Assembly (NCBI GenBank): GCA_002937655.1
Contig: PTKH01000003.1
Coordinates: 26,503-90,502 of the forward strand
Direction of reading: 5' to 3'
DNA: 64,000 nt
From: Alphaproteobacteria bacterium MarineAlpha9_Bin3
Lineage (GTDB): Bacteria; Pseudomonadota; Alphaproteobacteria; TMED109
The notes under the pieces are model-generated. The model searched no databases and was not told where the DNA came from. It saw only the letters and a list, made by a program, of their open reading frames with translations. A program made the translations under genes and the position numbers. Of this stretch, positions 8,666 through 19,811 are shown piece by piece; position 1 is the stretch's first letter; each line of letters starts with the position of its first letter.

Positions 8666-10197
8666 TACTTTATTCCCAGCTTTTCATGCAAACCAATCCG
8701 TTGAAGTTTGCCAGTAGCACCTTTAGGTATCTCATCTATAATTAGAATTTTTCTTGGTATTTTAAATTGTGTTAATCTTTGTTTGCAATAGTCTTTTATT
8801 TGATTTTCATTTATATCTTCTTTTTCCTTTAGAACTACTGCTGCATAGAGATCTTCTCCTAATTTTTCATGAGGAACAGAAAAAGCAACTGCTTGTTGAA
8901 TACTTTTGTGTTCTAGTAATATTTCATCAATTTCCTTAGGGCTAATTTTTTCTCCACCTCTATTAATTATTTCTTTTAATCTACCTGTAATTTTTAAATA
9001 CCCATCTTCATCAAATATACCTTCATCTCCAGTTAAGAACCATCCATCTATAAAGCTTTCTGAATTAGCTTTAGGGTTATTGATATAACCAGTAGTAATA
9101 TTTTCGCCCTTAATAATTATTTGTCCTGTAATATTTCTATTATTCTTTATATTTATCAATATCTCATTATCGCGAAGTAATGCTACTTCCGGTCCCGCAG
9201 CTAGGCCGACAGATCCAGCTTTTCTTTTAGCTGGAGGCAGTGGATTAGAGGTCATTTGATGCGTAGCTTCTGTCATACCATAAGATTCTATTACGCATGT
9301 ATTAAAAGCATTTTCTAAATTTTTCATAACTATACTTGGTAGGGATGCTGATGAGGATCTAATAAATTTTAGTTGGTTATTTTTAATAATTTCTTTATTG
9401 CGAGGTGCTCTAGCTAGTATGGCTTGATGCATTGTAGGCACAGCAGTATACCAAGTAGGTTTAAATTCATCTAACCATCTAAAGAATTTTAATGCATCAA
9501 AACCAGGTGGAGTGATTATTGTGCCAGATTTATATATAGGCGCTAATATTGCAGCTATTAAACCATGAATATGAAACATTGGCATAATATTTAGACATTT
9601 ATCATCTTTTTTTAAATTTAGTGTGTTAGAAATATTTTTTGCGGAAGATAGTAAATTTTTTTGCGAAAGTGGAACCATTTTAGGTCGAGAGGTAGTTCCA
9701 GATGTATGGAGAATCATTGCGATATCATTTGTTGTTGTTTCCGGTAAATATTTATATTTATTTTTAACATAATCTATATCTAATTTAATATTTTCTGATG
9801 TAGTTTCTCGTTTTAGATTAATAACCTTTATACCCAGTTCATTAGCTGCATCCTTGGCATCAATAGATTTATTTTCTTCAATAATAACAGCTTTAACTTT
9901 TAAATCATCATAGTAAAATTTAAATTCTTCTTTTGTATATGAAGGGTTTAATGGACAAGAAGTATAGTTTGCTGCAATAGCTACAAATGTACAAGCCATG
10001 GATGCTCCATTTCCTAAGACTATGGCTATTTTATCTTCTTTTTTAATTTTTAGAGAGGATAATTTAAAATATGTATCCTTGATGTAACTTAAGAGTTCCC
10101 CATAAGTTATATCTCTTTCATCTGGAGATTGAATAAAAACATTATTTTTATCAATCGAGAGAATTAAATTGTTTAAGGTGTTTTTAGTTTCCGTCAT
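8665..10197 (-). CDS. Acyl-CoA synthetase resembling Pcs60/AAE3 oxalate-CoA ligase
   Basis: ANL-superfamily adenylating enzyme: carboxylate + ATP + CoA to acyl-CoA + AMP + PPi. The 510 residues include the AMP-binding P-loop HTSGTTSRPKMVPLSQKNL, the A5 motif YGMTEATHQMTSNPLPP, GWFLTGDEGIFDEDGYL and GRLKEIINRGGEKISP, and the C-terminal lysine segment PKGATGKLQR. The TSRPK wording, WYTAVPTMHQAIL and the SNPLPP signature closely match the eukaryotic Pcs60/AAE3 oxalyl-CoA synthetase group. No oxalyl-CoA decarboxylase or formyl-CoA transferase gene is nearby, so oxalate as substrate is only an inference. Overlaps the downstream reductase by 1 nt. Confidence 0.85.
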   Translation of the reverse strand: MTETKNTLNNLILSIDKNNVFIQSPDERDITYGELLSYIKDTYFKLSSLKIKKEDKIAIVLGNGASMACTFVAIAANYTSCPLNPSYTKEEFKFYYDDLKVKAVIIEENKSIDAKDAANELGIKVINLKRETTSENIKLDIDYVKNKYKYLPETTTNDIAMILHTSGTTSRPKMVPLSQKNLLSSAKNISNTLNLKKDDKCLNIMPMFHIHGLIAAILAPIYKSGTIITPPGFDALKFFRWLDEFKPTWYTAVPTMHQAILARAPRNKEIIKNNQLKFIRSSSASLPSIVMKNLENAFNTCVIESYGMTEATHQMTSNPLPPAKRKAGSVGLAAGPEVALLRDNEILINIKNNRNITGQIIIKGENITTGYINNPKANSESFIDGWFLTGDEGIFDEDGYLKITGRLKEIINRGGEKISPKEIDEILLEHKSIQQAVAFSVPHEKLGEDLYAAVVLKEKEDINENQIKDYCKQRLTQFKIPRKILIIDEIPKGATGKLQRIGLHEKLGIK

Positions 10198-10258
10198 GTT
10201 TTACAAATATCACTTAATAATTTATTATTATATAATATATCAAGTTAAAGGAAATTCA

Positions 10259-11623
10259 ATGTTAAAAGATAACGTTTTAGAAGAGTTAAATTTAGAAGAA
10301 AATAAAGTAGATGAAATGCCAAATGATTTATCATCTTATTGGATGCCATTTACTACTAATAGACGTTTTAAGAAAAATCCTAGGTTTTTAGTATCCGCAA
10401 AAGATATGTATTATAAAACTAATGATAATAAAAGTATTCTAGATGGTGTAGCCGGTTTATGGTGTGTTAATGCAGGTCACTGTAGACCTAGAATTGTGAA
10501 AGCTGTCCAAGACCAAGTAGCTGAAATGGATTATGCTACAGCCTTTAATATGGGACATCCTAAAGCATTTACTTTAGCTTCTAGATTAGCAGGTATATTA
10601 CCGAAAGATATTGATAACATTTTTTATACCAATTCCGGATCAGAAGCAGTAGATACTGCCTTGAAAATCGCTTTGGCATATCATAACGCTAATGGGGATT
10701 CGAGAAGAACTAGATTAATAGGAAGATCTAGAGGTTACCATGGCGTGGGGTTTGGAGGTATGTCCGTAGGTGGAATGGTTGCAAATAGGAAACAATTTTC
10801 AAATCATTTGCCAGGTGTTGACCATATGCAAGATACTCATATTCCTGAGTTAAATGCTTTTTCAAAAGGACAACCAGAACACGGAGCTGACAGAGCTAAT
10901 TCACTTAAAGATTTAATAAACTTACATGATGCATCTACTATTGCTGCAGTAATCATTGAGCCTGTAGCATGTTCAACAGGAGTTTTAGTTCCACCAATTG
11001 GCTATCTTGAGGAAATAAGAGAGATATGTACTAAAAATGGAATATTGTTGATTTTTGATGAAGTAATTTGTGGGTTTGGTAGACTAGGTACTCCTTTCGC
11101 TGGAGATAAATTTAACGTAATACCTGATATAATGACACTTGCGAAGGGTATTACTAATGCAACAGTACCTATGGGTGCTGTTGCAACTCACAAAAAGATA
11201 TATGAAGGTTTAATGCATGGACCTGAACATGTAGTAGAATTATTTCATGGTTATACTTATTCTGGCCATTCATTAGCATGTGCTGCTGCGTTAGCTACTC
11301 TAGAAGAATATGAATCAGAAAAATTATTTGATAGAGCTAATAGTTTAGAAGACTATTTTGGAGAGCAGGCCCATACGTTAAAGGATTTGGATAATGTTGT
11401 TGATATAAGAACTATTGGTTTAGTAGCAGGAATAGAGTTAAAGACTAGAGAAGATGGGTTAGGAAAAAGAGTGTATGATGTTTTTGATAATTGCTTTGAA
11501 AATAATCTCTTAACAAGGTTTACAGGAGAAACTATTGCTATATCCCCGCCTTTAATAGTAAGTAAAGAACAAATAAATACAATTTTTGAAACTATTAGAT
11601 CTGCTATATTAGAAGTTAAATAA
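10259..11623 (+). CDS. Class III aminotransferase, omega-amino acid (beta-alanine)-pyruvate type
   Basis: PLP-dependent transaminase of the class III (subgroup II) family. Signature segments are DGVAGLWCVNAGHCRPRIV, NSGSEAVDTALKIALAYH, the aspartate motif LLIFDEVICGFGRLG and the Schiff-base lysine in LAKGITNATVPMGAV. This wording is typical of omega-amino acid-pyruvate transaminases, which act on beta-alanine and related amines. I chose ATG 10259 (454 residues) because AAAGGA sits correctly in front of it; the longer frame from 10169 has no ribosome-binding site and would cross the start of the divergent gene. It shares a short divergent promoter region with the acyl-CoA synthetase. Confidence 0.88.
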   Translation: MLKDNVLEELNLEENKVDEMPNDLSSYWMPFTTNRRFKKNPRFLVSAKDMYYKTNDNKSILDGVAGLWCVNAGHCRPRIVKAVQDQVAEMDYATAFNMGHPKAFTLASRLAGILPKDIDNIFYTNSGSEAVDTALKIALAYHNANGDSRRTRLIGRSRGYHGVGFGGMSVGGMVANRKQFSNHLPGVDHMQDTHIPELNAFSKGQPEHGADRANSLKDLINLHDASTIAAVIIEPVACSTGVLVPPIGYLEEIREICTKNGILLIFDEVICGFGRLGTPFAGDKFNVIPDIMTLAKGITNATVPMGAVATHKKIYEGLMHGPEHVVELFHGYTYSGHSLACAAALATLEEYESEKLFDRANSLEDYFGEQAHTLKDLDNVVDIRTIGLVAGIELKTREDGLGKRVYDVFDNCFENNLLTRFTGETIAISPPLIVSKEQINTIFETIRSAILEVK

Positions 11624-11642
11624 TATTTATTGGAGAATTATA

Positions 11643-12038
11643 ATGGCTACTGTTAAATTAATAGAACCAGAAAACGCTGAGGGTAGAGTTAAAGACATAT
11701 ATGATGATATAAGTAAAACTAGAGGTGGTGATAAGATAAATAATATATGGAAAGCTCTAGCTAATGATCCCGAACTATTAGATGCAACATGGAACAGAAT
11801 TAAGCAGGTTATGGCACCAGGTGCTTTAGACTCAATTACTAAAGAATTAATCTATATTGCTGTAAGTGTAGTAAATGGCTGTGAGTATTGTGTTCATTCT
11901 CATACAGCGGTGGCAAGAAAAAAAGGAATGACAGAAGAAATGAGAAGTGAATTACTTTCAGTAATAGCAATGGCTTCTCAGACTAATGCACTAGCAAATG
12001 CATATCAAATTGAAGTTGATGATTCCTTTAAAAAATAA
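11643..12038 (+). CDS. AhpD/carboxymuconolactone decarboxylase-like protein
   Basis: A 131-residue all-helical protein of the AhpD/CMD superfamily. It carries the redox motif CEYCVHSH (C-x2-C-x3-H), as in AhpD-type alkylhydroperoxidases. It follows the aminotransferase gene by 19 nt with ATTGGAGAATT before the ATG, so it is probably in one transcript with it. Function likely peroxide or thiol-related; partner unknown. It ends 1 nt before the convergent esterase gene. Confidence 0.8.
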   Translation: MATVKLIEPENAEGRVKDIYDDISKTRGGDKINNIWKALANDPELLDATWNRIKQVMAPGALDSITKELIYIAVSVVNGCEYCVHSHTAVARKKGMTEEMRSELLSVIAMASQTNALANAYQIEVDDSFKK

Positions 12039-12039
12039 A

Positions 12040-12996
12040 TTACTGAAAGGCTTCACTTATTTTTTCACTGAGTAAAGTAAGTAATTTTTCAGTATCTTTA
12101 ATTCTTGCACCCATAGTTAAAAAACCATGAATTTGTCCATTAAAATTAACTATTTCAGAACTATTTCCTGCTCGAATTAAAGCCTGCCCATAGGCAATCC
12201 CTTCATCTTTTAAAGGATCGCAACCAGCTACCACAATTAAAGACTTTGGAAGACCTGAAAGGTTTTTATAAAGTATAGGAGCAGCTCTCCAATCCATTAA
12301 TTGATTTTCATCTATATATTTTTCTTCAAACCAACTCATTAATTTTTTTGATAATATATATCCATCATATTTATCTTTTGAAGGATAATTTACACCCATG
12401 TGAGTTGAGGGATATACTAAGGCCTGAAAACTTATTAATGGTCCAGAATTAATCTTTGAATTTATACAACATACCGTAGCTATATTTCCCCCAGCGCTAT
12501 CCCCACATAATGCGATTTTAGAGGAATCTATAGGTAATTTTAAAGGGTTCTTTTTTACCCAACTAATTGAGTTTATGGCGTCATTTATAGCAATTGGAAA
12601 TCTAAATTCTGGTCCCATTCGATAATCAATTGCTATGACATCAAAATTACCTTGATTTGCTAATTGCCGGCAAACAACATCATGAGTGTCAAGATCACCA
12701 ATTACCCAACCTCCTCCATGAAAAAATATTGTTACAGGTAGTATATCATGTTTATTATTATTTATTCCTCGATAAAATCTTGCTTTGATATTATCATTTT
12801 CCACTGGTATTTCTAAATCTTTGATTTCTAATACATCTGGAGCAGAAGGGGATAAAGCATTTCTCATTGCAAGGTATGACTCTCTTGCATCTATATGATT
12901 CATTTCATACATAGGTATTCTTTCTCCAGATTTTTCAGCTAATCTGATATCATTTATTATTTCTAAAGCATCTGGATGTAATTCTTTATCTTGCAT
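12040..12996 (-). CDS. Alpha/beta hydrolase, hormone-sensitive-lipase family esterase
   Basis: Carboxylesterase of the HSL family (318 residues). The oxyanion-hole motif HGGGWVIGDLDTHD and nucleophile elbow GDSAGGN are intact, with later GCDPLKDEG (Asp) and NGQIHGFL (His) completing the catalytic triad. There is no signal peptide, so it is cytoplasmic. A strong AGGGGA ribosome-binding site precedes the ATG. Substrate unknown; short-chain acyl esters are usual in this family. Confidence 0.88.
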   Translation of the reverse strand: MQDKELHPDALEIINDIRLAEKSGERIPMYEMNHIDARESYLAMRNALSPSAPDVLEIKDLEIPVENDNIKARFYRGINNNKHDILPVTIFFHGGGWVIGDLDTHDVVCRQLANQGNFDVIAIDYRMGPEFRFPIAINDAINSISWVKKNPLKLPIDSSKIALCGDSAGGNIATVCCINSKINSGPLISFQALVYPSTHMGVNYPSKDKYDGYILSKKLMSWFEEKYIDENQLMDWRAAPILYKNLSGLPKSLIVVAGCDPLKDEGIAYGQALIRAGNSSEIVNFNGQIHGFLTMGARIKDTEKLLTLLSEKISEAFQ

Positions 12997-13006
12997 TCTT
13001 TTTCCC

Positions 13007-13438
13007 CTAAATAATTTTTATTATTTCTAAATCATAAGTATTGTTCTTTAATAACTTTGGCATGTACGCAGAGTATTCTATTTCTTTATCATTTATCCCT
13101 ATTATGACCCAGCATAAATTACTATCATATATTGAGTCTATATCTTTTTTAGAGGGTTTAGAATTTAATAAACTATTAGGGTGACTATGATAATGTCCTA
13201 ATACAGATAATTTTGTATTCCTATATTTTTTTATAGCATTAATTATATCTTTTGGGTGAATTTCGAATGCATTCTTTGGATTATTAGCTATATTATTACT
13301 TTTTTTTATATCTACACATTGCATAGTATTATTTTCAATATAACCTATAATAAAGCCACAGCATTCATTTGGGTATTCATTTAAAGCATGCTGTTTAATA
13401 TTATTTTTTACTTTTTTAGATATGTTAATATTAATCAT
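13007..13438 (-). CDS. JAMM/Mov34-MPN domain metallopeptidase-like protein
   Basis: A 143-residue single-domain JAB/MPN protein. It has the N-terminal ECCGFIIGYIE and the zinc-binding GHYHSHPNSLL followed by PSKKD, i.e. His-Ser-His then Ser-x2-Asp. Nine residues separate the second His from the Ser, rather than seven in the classical JAMM spacing. Bacterial members can process ubiquitin-like sulfur carriers or act on isopeptide bonds, but no ThiS/MoaD-like partner or E1-like gene adjoins. It overlaps the upstream DUF6476 gene by 4 nt (ATGA), so the two are translated together. Confidence 0.8.
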   Translation of the reverse strand: MININISKKVKNNIKQHALNEYPNECCGFIIGYIENNTMQCVDIKKSNNIANNPKNAFEIHPKDIINAIKKYRNTKLSVLGHYHSHPNSLLNSKPSKKDIDSIYDSNLCWVIIGINDKEIEYSAYMPKLLKNNTYDLEIIKII

Positions 13439-13728
13439 TCTTTTTTTATTAAAATAGAATTTAATTCTAAACCAGTATCTAAATTTAATATTTTAATAAT
13501 AAATTTATTCTCATCTTCAAATTTAATAATAATTTTACCATCATTAGTTGATACATTTTTCAATTCCATATTTGTAGGAGAAATTATTTCTATGGCTGAG
13601 TTTATTACTTTATCTTCATTGGGTTTTATTAATTTACTACCTCTTTGAATTATTGTAAAAACTAAAAATGAAGTACCTAATAATATTAAGACTCCCATAA
13701 ATATTACTAAAAATTTTAGACCTCTCAT
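13435..13728 (-). CDS. DUF6476-like small membrane protein
   Basis: A 97-residue protein with one N-terminal transmembrane helix (residues ~5-28, FLVIFMGVLILLGTSFLVFT) and a small beta-rich outer domain. The start MRGLKFLVIFMGVLILLG matches the pattern of the alphaproteobacterial DUF6476 family, often found divergent from rluD as here. Function unknown. Short divergent spacing to rluD (58 nt) implies overlapping promoters. Confidence 0.65.
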   Translation of the reverse strand: MRGLKFLVIFMGVLILLGTSFLVFTIIQRGSKLIKPNEDKVINSAIEIISPTNMELKNVSTNDGKIIIKFEDENKFIIKILNLDTGLELNSILIKKE

Positions 13729-13786
13729 AATATTTCACCTATATTCTTTATTATTTAACTGTTTTTTATATACTTAAGCTTTTTTT

Positions 13787-14746
13787 ATGGATAATTCTAC
13801 TAAAGTAATTGAATTTTTAGTTTCAGATGAGGAACAAGGTATCCGTGTTGATAAAGCTTTTGTAATTCATAATAAAAAATTAAGTAGATCATATTTTAAA
13901 AAGCTTATTTTAAATGGTAATTTGTTAATAAATAATAAGAAAAATATAGACCCATCTTATAAGTTAATAAAAGGAAGTATTGTAAGAATAATTTTACCAG
14001 AGTTAGAGGATGATGTCCCTATTCCTGAAGATATTCCTTTGGAGATTTTGTATGAAGATGAATACTTATTAATTATAAATAAGAAAGAAGGAATGGTAGT
14101 ACATCCAGCTCCAGGTAACTATAAAGGTACATTAGTTAATGCCTTATTATATCATTGTAAAGGAAGTTTATCAGGTATTGGAGGAGTAAAAAGGCCTGGA
14201 ATAGTTCATAGATTAGATAAGGATACTTCAGGTTTAATGATGGTCGCAAAAAATGATGAAGCGCATAGATACTTGTCTAGAGAGATATCGCTTAAAAATA
14301 TAGAACGTAAATATAAAGCCATTGTTTGGGGTCAACCTAAACATAAAATAGGAGTGATAGAAACTAATATAGGTAGAAATCCCTATGATAGAAAAAAGAT
14401 GTCTGTTGTTACCAATGGGGGAAGAACTGCAATTACTGAATATAAAATTTTGGATGCTTATAATTTTTCTTCATTAATAGAATGTAGTTTACAAACTGGA
14501 AGAACTCATCAAATAAGAGTACATTTAGCAAGTATAGGGTTACCAATCATAGGAGACCAATTATACTCGAAAGGCCATACAATTTCTAATAAAATGCCAG
14601 ATAAAATAAAGAATTTTTCAAGACAAGCCTTACATTCATACAGTTTGAAATTATTACATCCATTTTCTAAAAAAGAATTAGTATTTATGTCAGATTTACC
14701 AGATGACATACAATCTCTTAAGGATTCAATTGAAGAATTTGTATAA
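13787..14746 (+). CDS. rluD: RluD-type 23S rRNA pseudouridine synthase
   Basis: RluA-family pseudouridine synthase, probably forming the helix-69 pseudouridines of 23S rRNA. It has an N-terminal S4 RNA-binding domain (residues ~15-75, VDKAFVIHNKKLSRSYFKKL) and the catalytic motif HRLDKDTSGLMMVAK with the essential Asp; later GRTHQIRVHLASIGLPIIGD is also diagnostic. The 319-residue length fits RluD. It precedes rpoH, a common alphaproteobacterial neighbour. RluC remains a less likely alternative. Confidence 0.9.
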   Translation: MDNSTKVIEFLVSDEEQGIRVDKAFVIHNKKLSRSYFKKLILNGNLLINNKKNIDPSYKLIKGSIVRIILPELEDDVPIPEDIPLEILYEDEYLLIINKKEGMVVHPAPGNYKGTLVNALLYHCKGSLSGIGGVKRPGIVHRLDKDTSGLMMVAKNDEAHRYLSREISLKNIERKYKAIVWGQPKHKIGVIETNIGRNPYDRKKMSVVTNGGRTAITEYKILDAYNFSSLIECSLQTGRTHQIRVHLASIGLPIIGDQLYSKGHTISNKMPDKIKNFSRQALHSYSLKLLHPFSKKELVFMSDLPDDIQSLKDSIEEFV

Positions 14747-14813
14747 ATTAACTTGATATTTTCAGTAAAATAACCAATTTATTAATTATTATATACTTTA
14801 TAAGGACCCATAA

Positions 14814-17016
<2,203 letters not shown>

Positions 17017-18162
17017 TTATATTTTTTTAACTTCGTTACCTTTTAAAATATATGAACATTTATATTGTTTAGCTTCTTTTATGATATTTGCCTTTTTATT
17101 ATGGCTTACTATAGTAATCCATCCATTTTTTCTTAATTTAGGAAGGCTATTACTATCATGTTTATATGGAATGAGAATTCGTTTTTGCTCATCTTTAAAA
17201 TGAGTAGCTCTTAAAAGTCCATCAAATAATATAGAAAGTCCCATTCCAGTTTCTTTTTTTCCGTTTAATTCAATATTATACTCTCCACCAAAACCTAATT
17301 CTCTTTTAATATTAGAGGAAAAGATAGCAAATCCTATACCAGAATAATAATTAAAGCCTCTATTTTCAATTGGATCAATTGTAATATTTACATTGGGGTG
17401 AAGTTTTTTTATTTTAGCACATATTAAGGAGATCTCTTTAATGAGTTTTTTAGCTTTAGGAGGTAGCTTTATTTTATATAAATTATTTAATGCTCTTTCA
17501 TTTTCTCCTGCCGCGTCAGCTATTCTTGAGAGTAATTTTCCACAATTAGGTATTTTTTCTATCCTACTAATATTTTTAACTTTTAAATATGATACAGCTG
17601 ATTTAATTTCTTGTTCACTTAATTTAGCATTTTCTAGAATTAAATTTGTTAAATTAGGCATTGTAATATCTATAATTAAATTTGATAAGTTTATTTCTGC
17701 TAATGCTTGAATACCTGTTGAAATTACTTCAACTGCTCCAGAAATATTAGGAGCACCGTATAATTCAATTCCTGCTTGTTTAATCTGTCTTTCAGGGTGA
17801 AGTTGGGTACCTTTAGGGCGTAAAACATCGCCTATATACGATAATCTTAAAATTTGATCTTTTGCTAATAATTTTTTTGAAGCAATTCTAGCTATTTGCG
17901 GAGTTATATCATTTCTTATATACATAGGTTTATTTGAAATGGGGTCAATTACTCTAAATATATTTTGTTTATTTGTAGTATCTAAATATAAGGTATAATT
18001 TTCTTCAAATTCAATCATGGGGGGACTAACTTTATCATATCCATTTAATTTAAATATATTCATTAAACTTTGAGATAAAAAAGTCTCTTGAAAAGATTTA
18101 TCTTCTAGAAGATCATTAATTCCTCTAGGAAGCAATGCAGTTTTGATATCTTTATTTTTCAT
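17017..18162 (-). CDS. hisZ: ATP phosphoribosyltransferase regulatory subunit
   Basis: HisRS-like paralogue that forms the octameric regulatory partner of short-form HisG at the first step of histidine synthesis. It keeps the class II synthetase core (LPRGINDLLEDKSFQ, the arginine motif PMYIRNDITPQIARI, GFNYYSGIGFAIFS) but lacks the C-terminal anticodon-binding domain of HisS. Location between serA and purA supports HisZ. I chose ATG 18162 (381 residues), 37 nt after serA; a longer frame from a TTG at 18219 would overlap serA and adds a non-conserved 19-residue leader. HisS is the main alternative. Confidence 0.85.
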   Translation of the reverse strand: MKNKDIKTALLPRGINDLLEDKSFQETFLSQSLMNIFKLNGYDKVSPPMIEFEENYTLYLDTTNKQNIFRVIDPISNKPMYIRNDITPQIARIASKKLLAKDQILRLSYIGDVLRPKGTQLHPERQIKQAGIELYGAPNISGAVEVISTGIQALAEINLSNLIIDITMPNLTNLILENAKLSEQEIKSAVSYLKVKNISRIEKIPNCGKLLSRIADAAGENERALNNLYKIKLPPKAKKLIKEISLICAKIKKLHPNVNITIDPIENRGFNYYSGIGFAIFSSNIKRELGFGGEYNIELNGKKETGMGLSILFDGLLRATHFKDEQKRILIPYKHDSNSLPKLRKNGWITIVSHNKKANIIKEAKQYKCSYILKGNEVKKI

Positions 18163-18199
18163 ATTATTATTATAATTTCCATTTATTAAGATATTAAGT

Positions 18200-19789
18200 C
18201 TAAATAATATTTTTTGCAAAATTAAGTGGTTTTACACTCTTTACTTGAGGAATATTATTTAATTCTTTTATTAGTTCAGAAGAAACTGCTTCATCAATCT
18301 CAATCAATGCTATAGCATCGCCTCCAATTTTTGTTCTACCTAAATGAAATGTTGCAATATTAATTTTTGCATTTGATAAAATAGATCCAAGAGAGCCAAT
18401 AAACCCTGGCTTATCTTCATTTGTAATAAATAGCATATTAGGTCCTAGTTCTGCTTCAATTCTTGTATTCATAACTTCTACTATTCTTGGTTGATTTCCA
18501 TATAATGTGCCTTTGACATTTCTTGTTCTTCTTTCTGTCTCCACAGTAAGGGTTACATCTGTTATGTAATCTCCTGTTTTTTCATGTTTAGAAGAACTTA
18601 TATTCATATTTCTATTTTTGGCAATTACTGGAGCGTTTACTACATTTACGGCTTCCATACTGTGAGATAATAAACCAGCAACTAATACGCTAATTAGAGG
18701 CTCAGTATTTAATAATGCTGCTTGACCACCAAATTCTATTTTTATATTTTTAATACTCGTTTCTGTTATCTGACCAGAAAGTTTACCAATTTGTTCACAT
18801 AATTTAATGTAAGGCTTAAGCTTTGGAGCATCTTCAGCAGAAATAGAAGGTATATTTAGCGCGTTTGTTATTGAACCATTCGTTAGATAATTAGACATTT
18901 GTTCTGCAACTTGTATGGCTACATTCTCTTGAGCTTCTTCAGTAGAAGCACCTAAATGAGGTGTTACTACCATTTTTTCTAATCCAAATAAAACATTATT
19001 TTTAGCTGGTTCTTCGCTAAATACATCAAATGCTGCACCACCAACTTTACCAGATTCTATTGCATTAGCAAGGTCTTCTTCATTTACTAATCCTCCTCGA
19101 GCACAATTAATAATTTTAACCCCTTCTTTCATTTTTTTTATTGATGAAGAATTTATTATTTCTTTTGTTGTTTTTGTTAAGGGGACATGAAGAGTAATAA
19201 AATCAGAAACTTTTAAAAGTTCGTCAAGTTCTACTTTTTCAACTGCTATTTCTCTAGCTCTTTCTTCAGTCAAATAAGGATCATATACCTTTATATGCAT
19301 TTTTAAACCTCTAGCTCTATCTGCAACTATAGATCCTATATTTCCACATCCAATCATACCAAGTATTTTAGAATATACCTCAGTTCCTGTATATTTAGAT
19401 TTTTCCCATTTACCTTGGTGGGTAGAAGTATTTGCATTTGGAATATTTCTTGCAAGTGACAGCATAAGCGCAATAGTATGTTCTGCAGTGGTAATTGAAT
19501 TACCAAATGGTGTATTCATTACTATAGTACCATTTTCTGTAGCGGCCTCAATATTAACATTATCTACACCTATACCTGCTCTGCCTATTACTTTTAAATT
19601 TGATGCATTTTTAAGTATTTCTTTTGTAACTTTTGTATTAGATCTAATAGCAAGGCCGTCATAATCATTTATAGTATTAGATAATTCTTCTGGAGATAAA
19701 GATGTATTAGTAGTTACTTCGATATTATTTTTTTTAAATATTTCTTCTGCTTTTCTACTTAATTTATCTGAAATTAAAACTTTAGCCAT
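18200..19789 (-). CDS. serA: D-3-phosphoglycerate dehydrogenase
   Basis: NAD-dependent first step of serine synthesis. The 529-residue long form has a substrate-binding domain, a Rossmann domain (GMIGCGNIGSIVADRARGL), catalytic segments INCARGGLVNEEDL and VTPHLGASTEEAQ, an intervening domain, and a C-terminal ACT domain (~455-525, NEDKPGFIGSLGSILS) usually linked to serine control. It is 22 nt downstream of serC in the same operon; GGAG precedes the ATG. Confidence 0.97.
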   Translation of the reverse strand: MAKVLISDKLSRKAEEIFKKNNIEVTTNTSLSPEELSNTINDYDGLAIRSNTKVTKEILKNASNLKVIGRAGIGVDNVNIEAATENGTIVMNTPFGNSITTAEHTIALMLSLARNIPNANTSTHQGKWEKSKYTGTEVYSKILGMIGCGNIGSIVADRARGLKMHIKVYDPYLTEERAREIAVEKVELDELLKVSDFITLHVPLTKTTKEIINSSSIKKMKEGVKIINCARGGLVNEEDLANAIESGKVGGAAFDVFSEEPAKNNVLFGLEKMVVTPHLGASTEEAQENVAIQVAEQMSNYLTNGSITNALNIPSISAEDAPKLKPYIKLCEQIGKLSGQITETSIKNIKIEFGGQAALLNTEPLISVLVAGLLSHSMEAVNVVNAPVIAKNRNMNISSSKHEKTGDYITDVTLTVETERRTRNVKGTLYGNQPRIVEVMNTRIEAELGPNMLFITNEDKPGFIGSLGSILSNAKINIATFHLGRTKIGGDAIALIEIDEAVSSELIKELNNIPQVKSVKPLNFAKNII

Positions 19790-19811
19790 ATGGTATCTCC
19801 ATTTTAAAAAA

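Noticed and set aside
10169..10258. Longer aminotransferase starting at 10169
   Set aside because: The extension overlaps the start of the divergent synthetase gene, is not conserved-looking, and the ATG at 10259 has a proper AAAGGA site.
17017..18219. Histidyl-tRNA synthetase
   Set aside because: The protein lacks the C-terminal anticodon-binding domain and lies in the serA-hisZ-purA order, which fits HisZ better.
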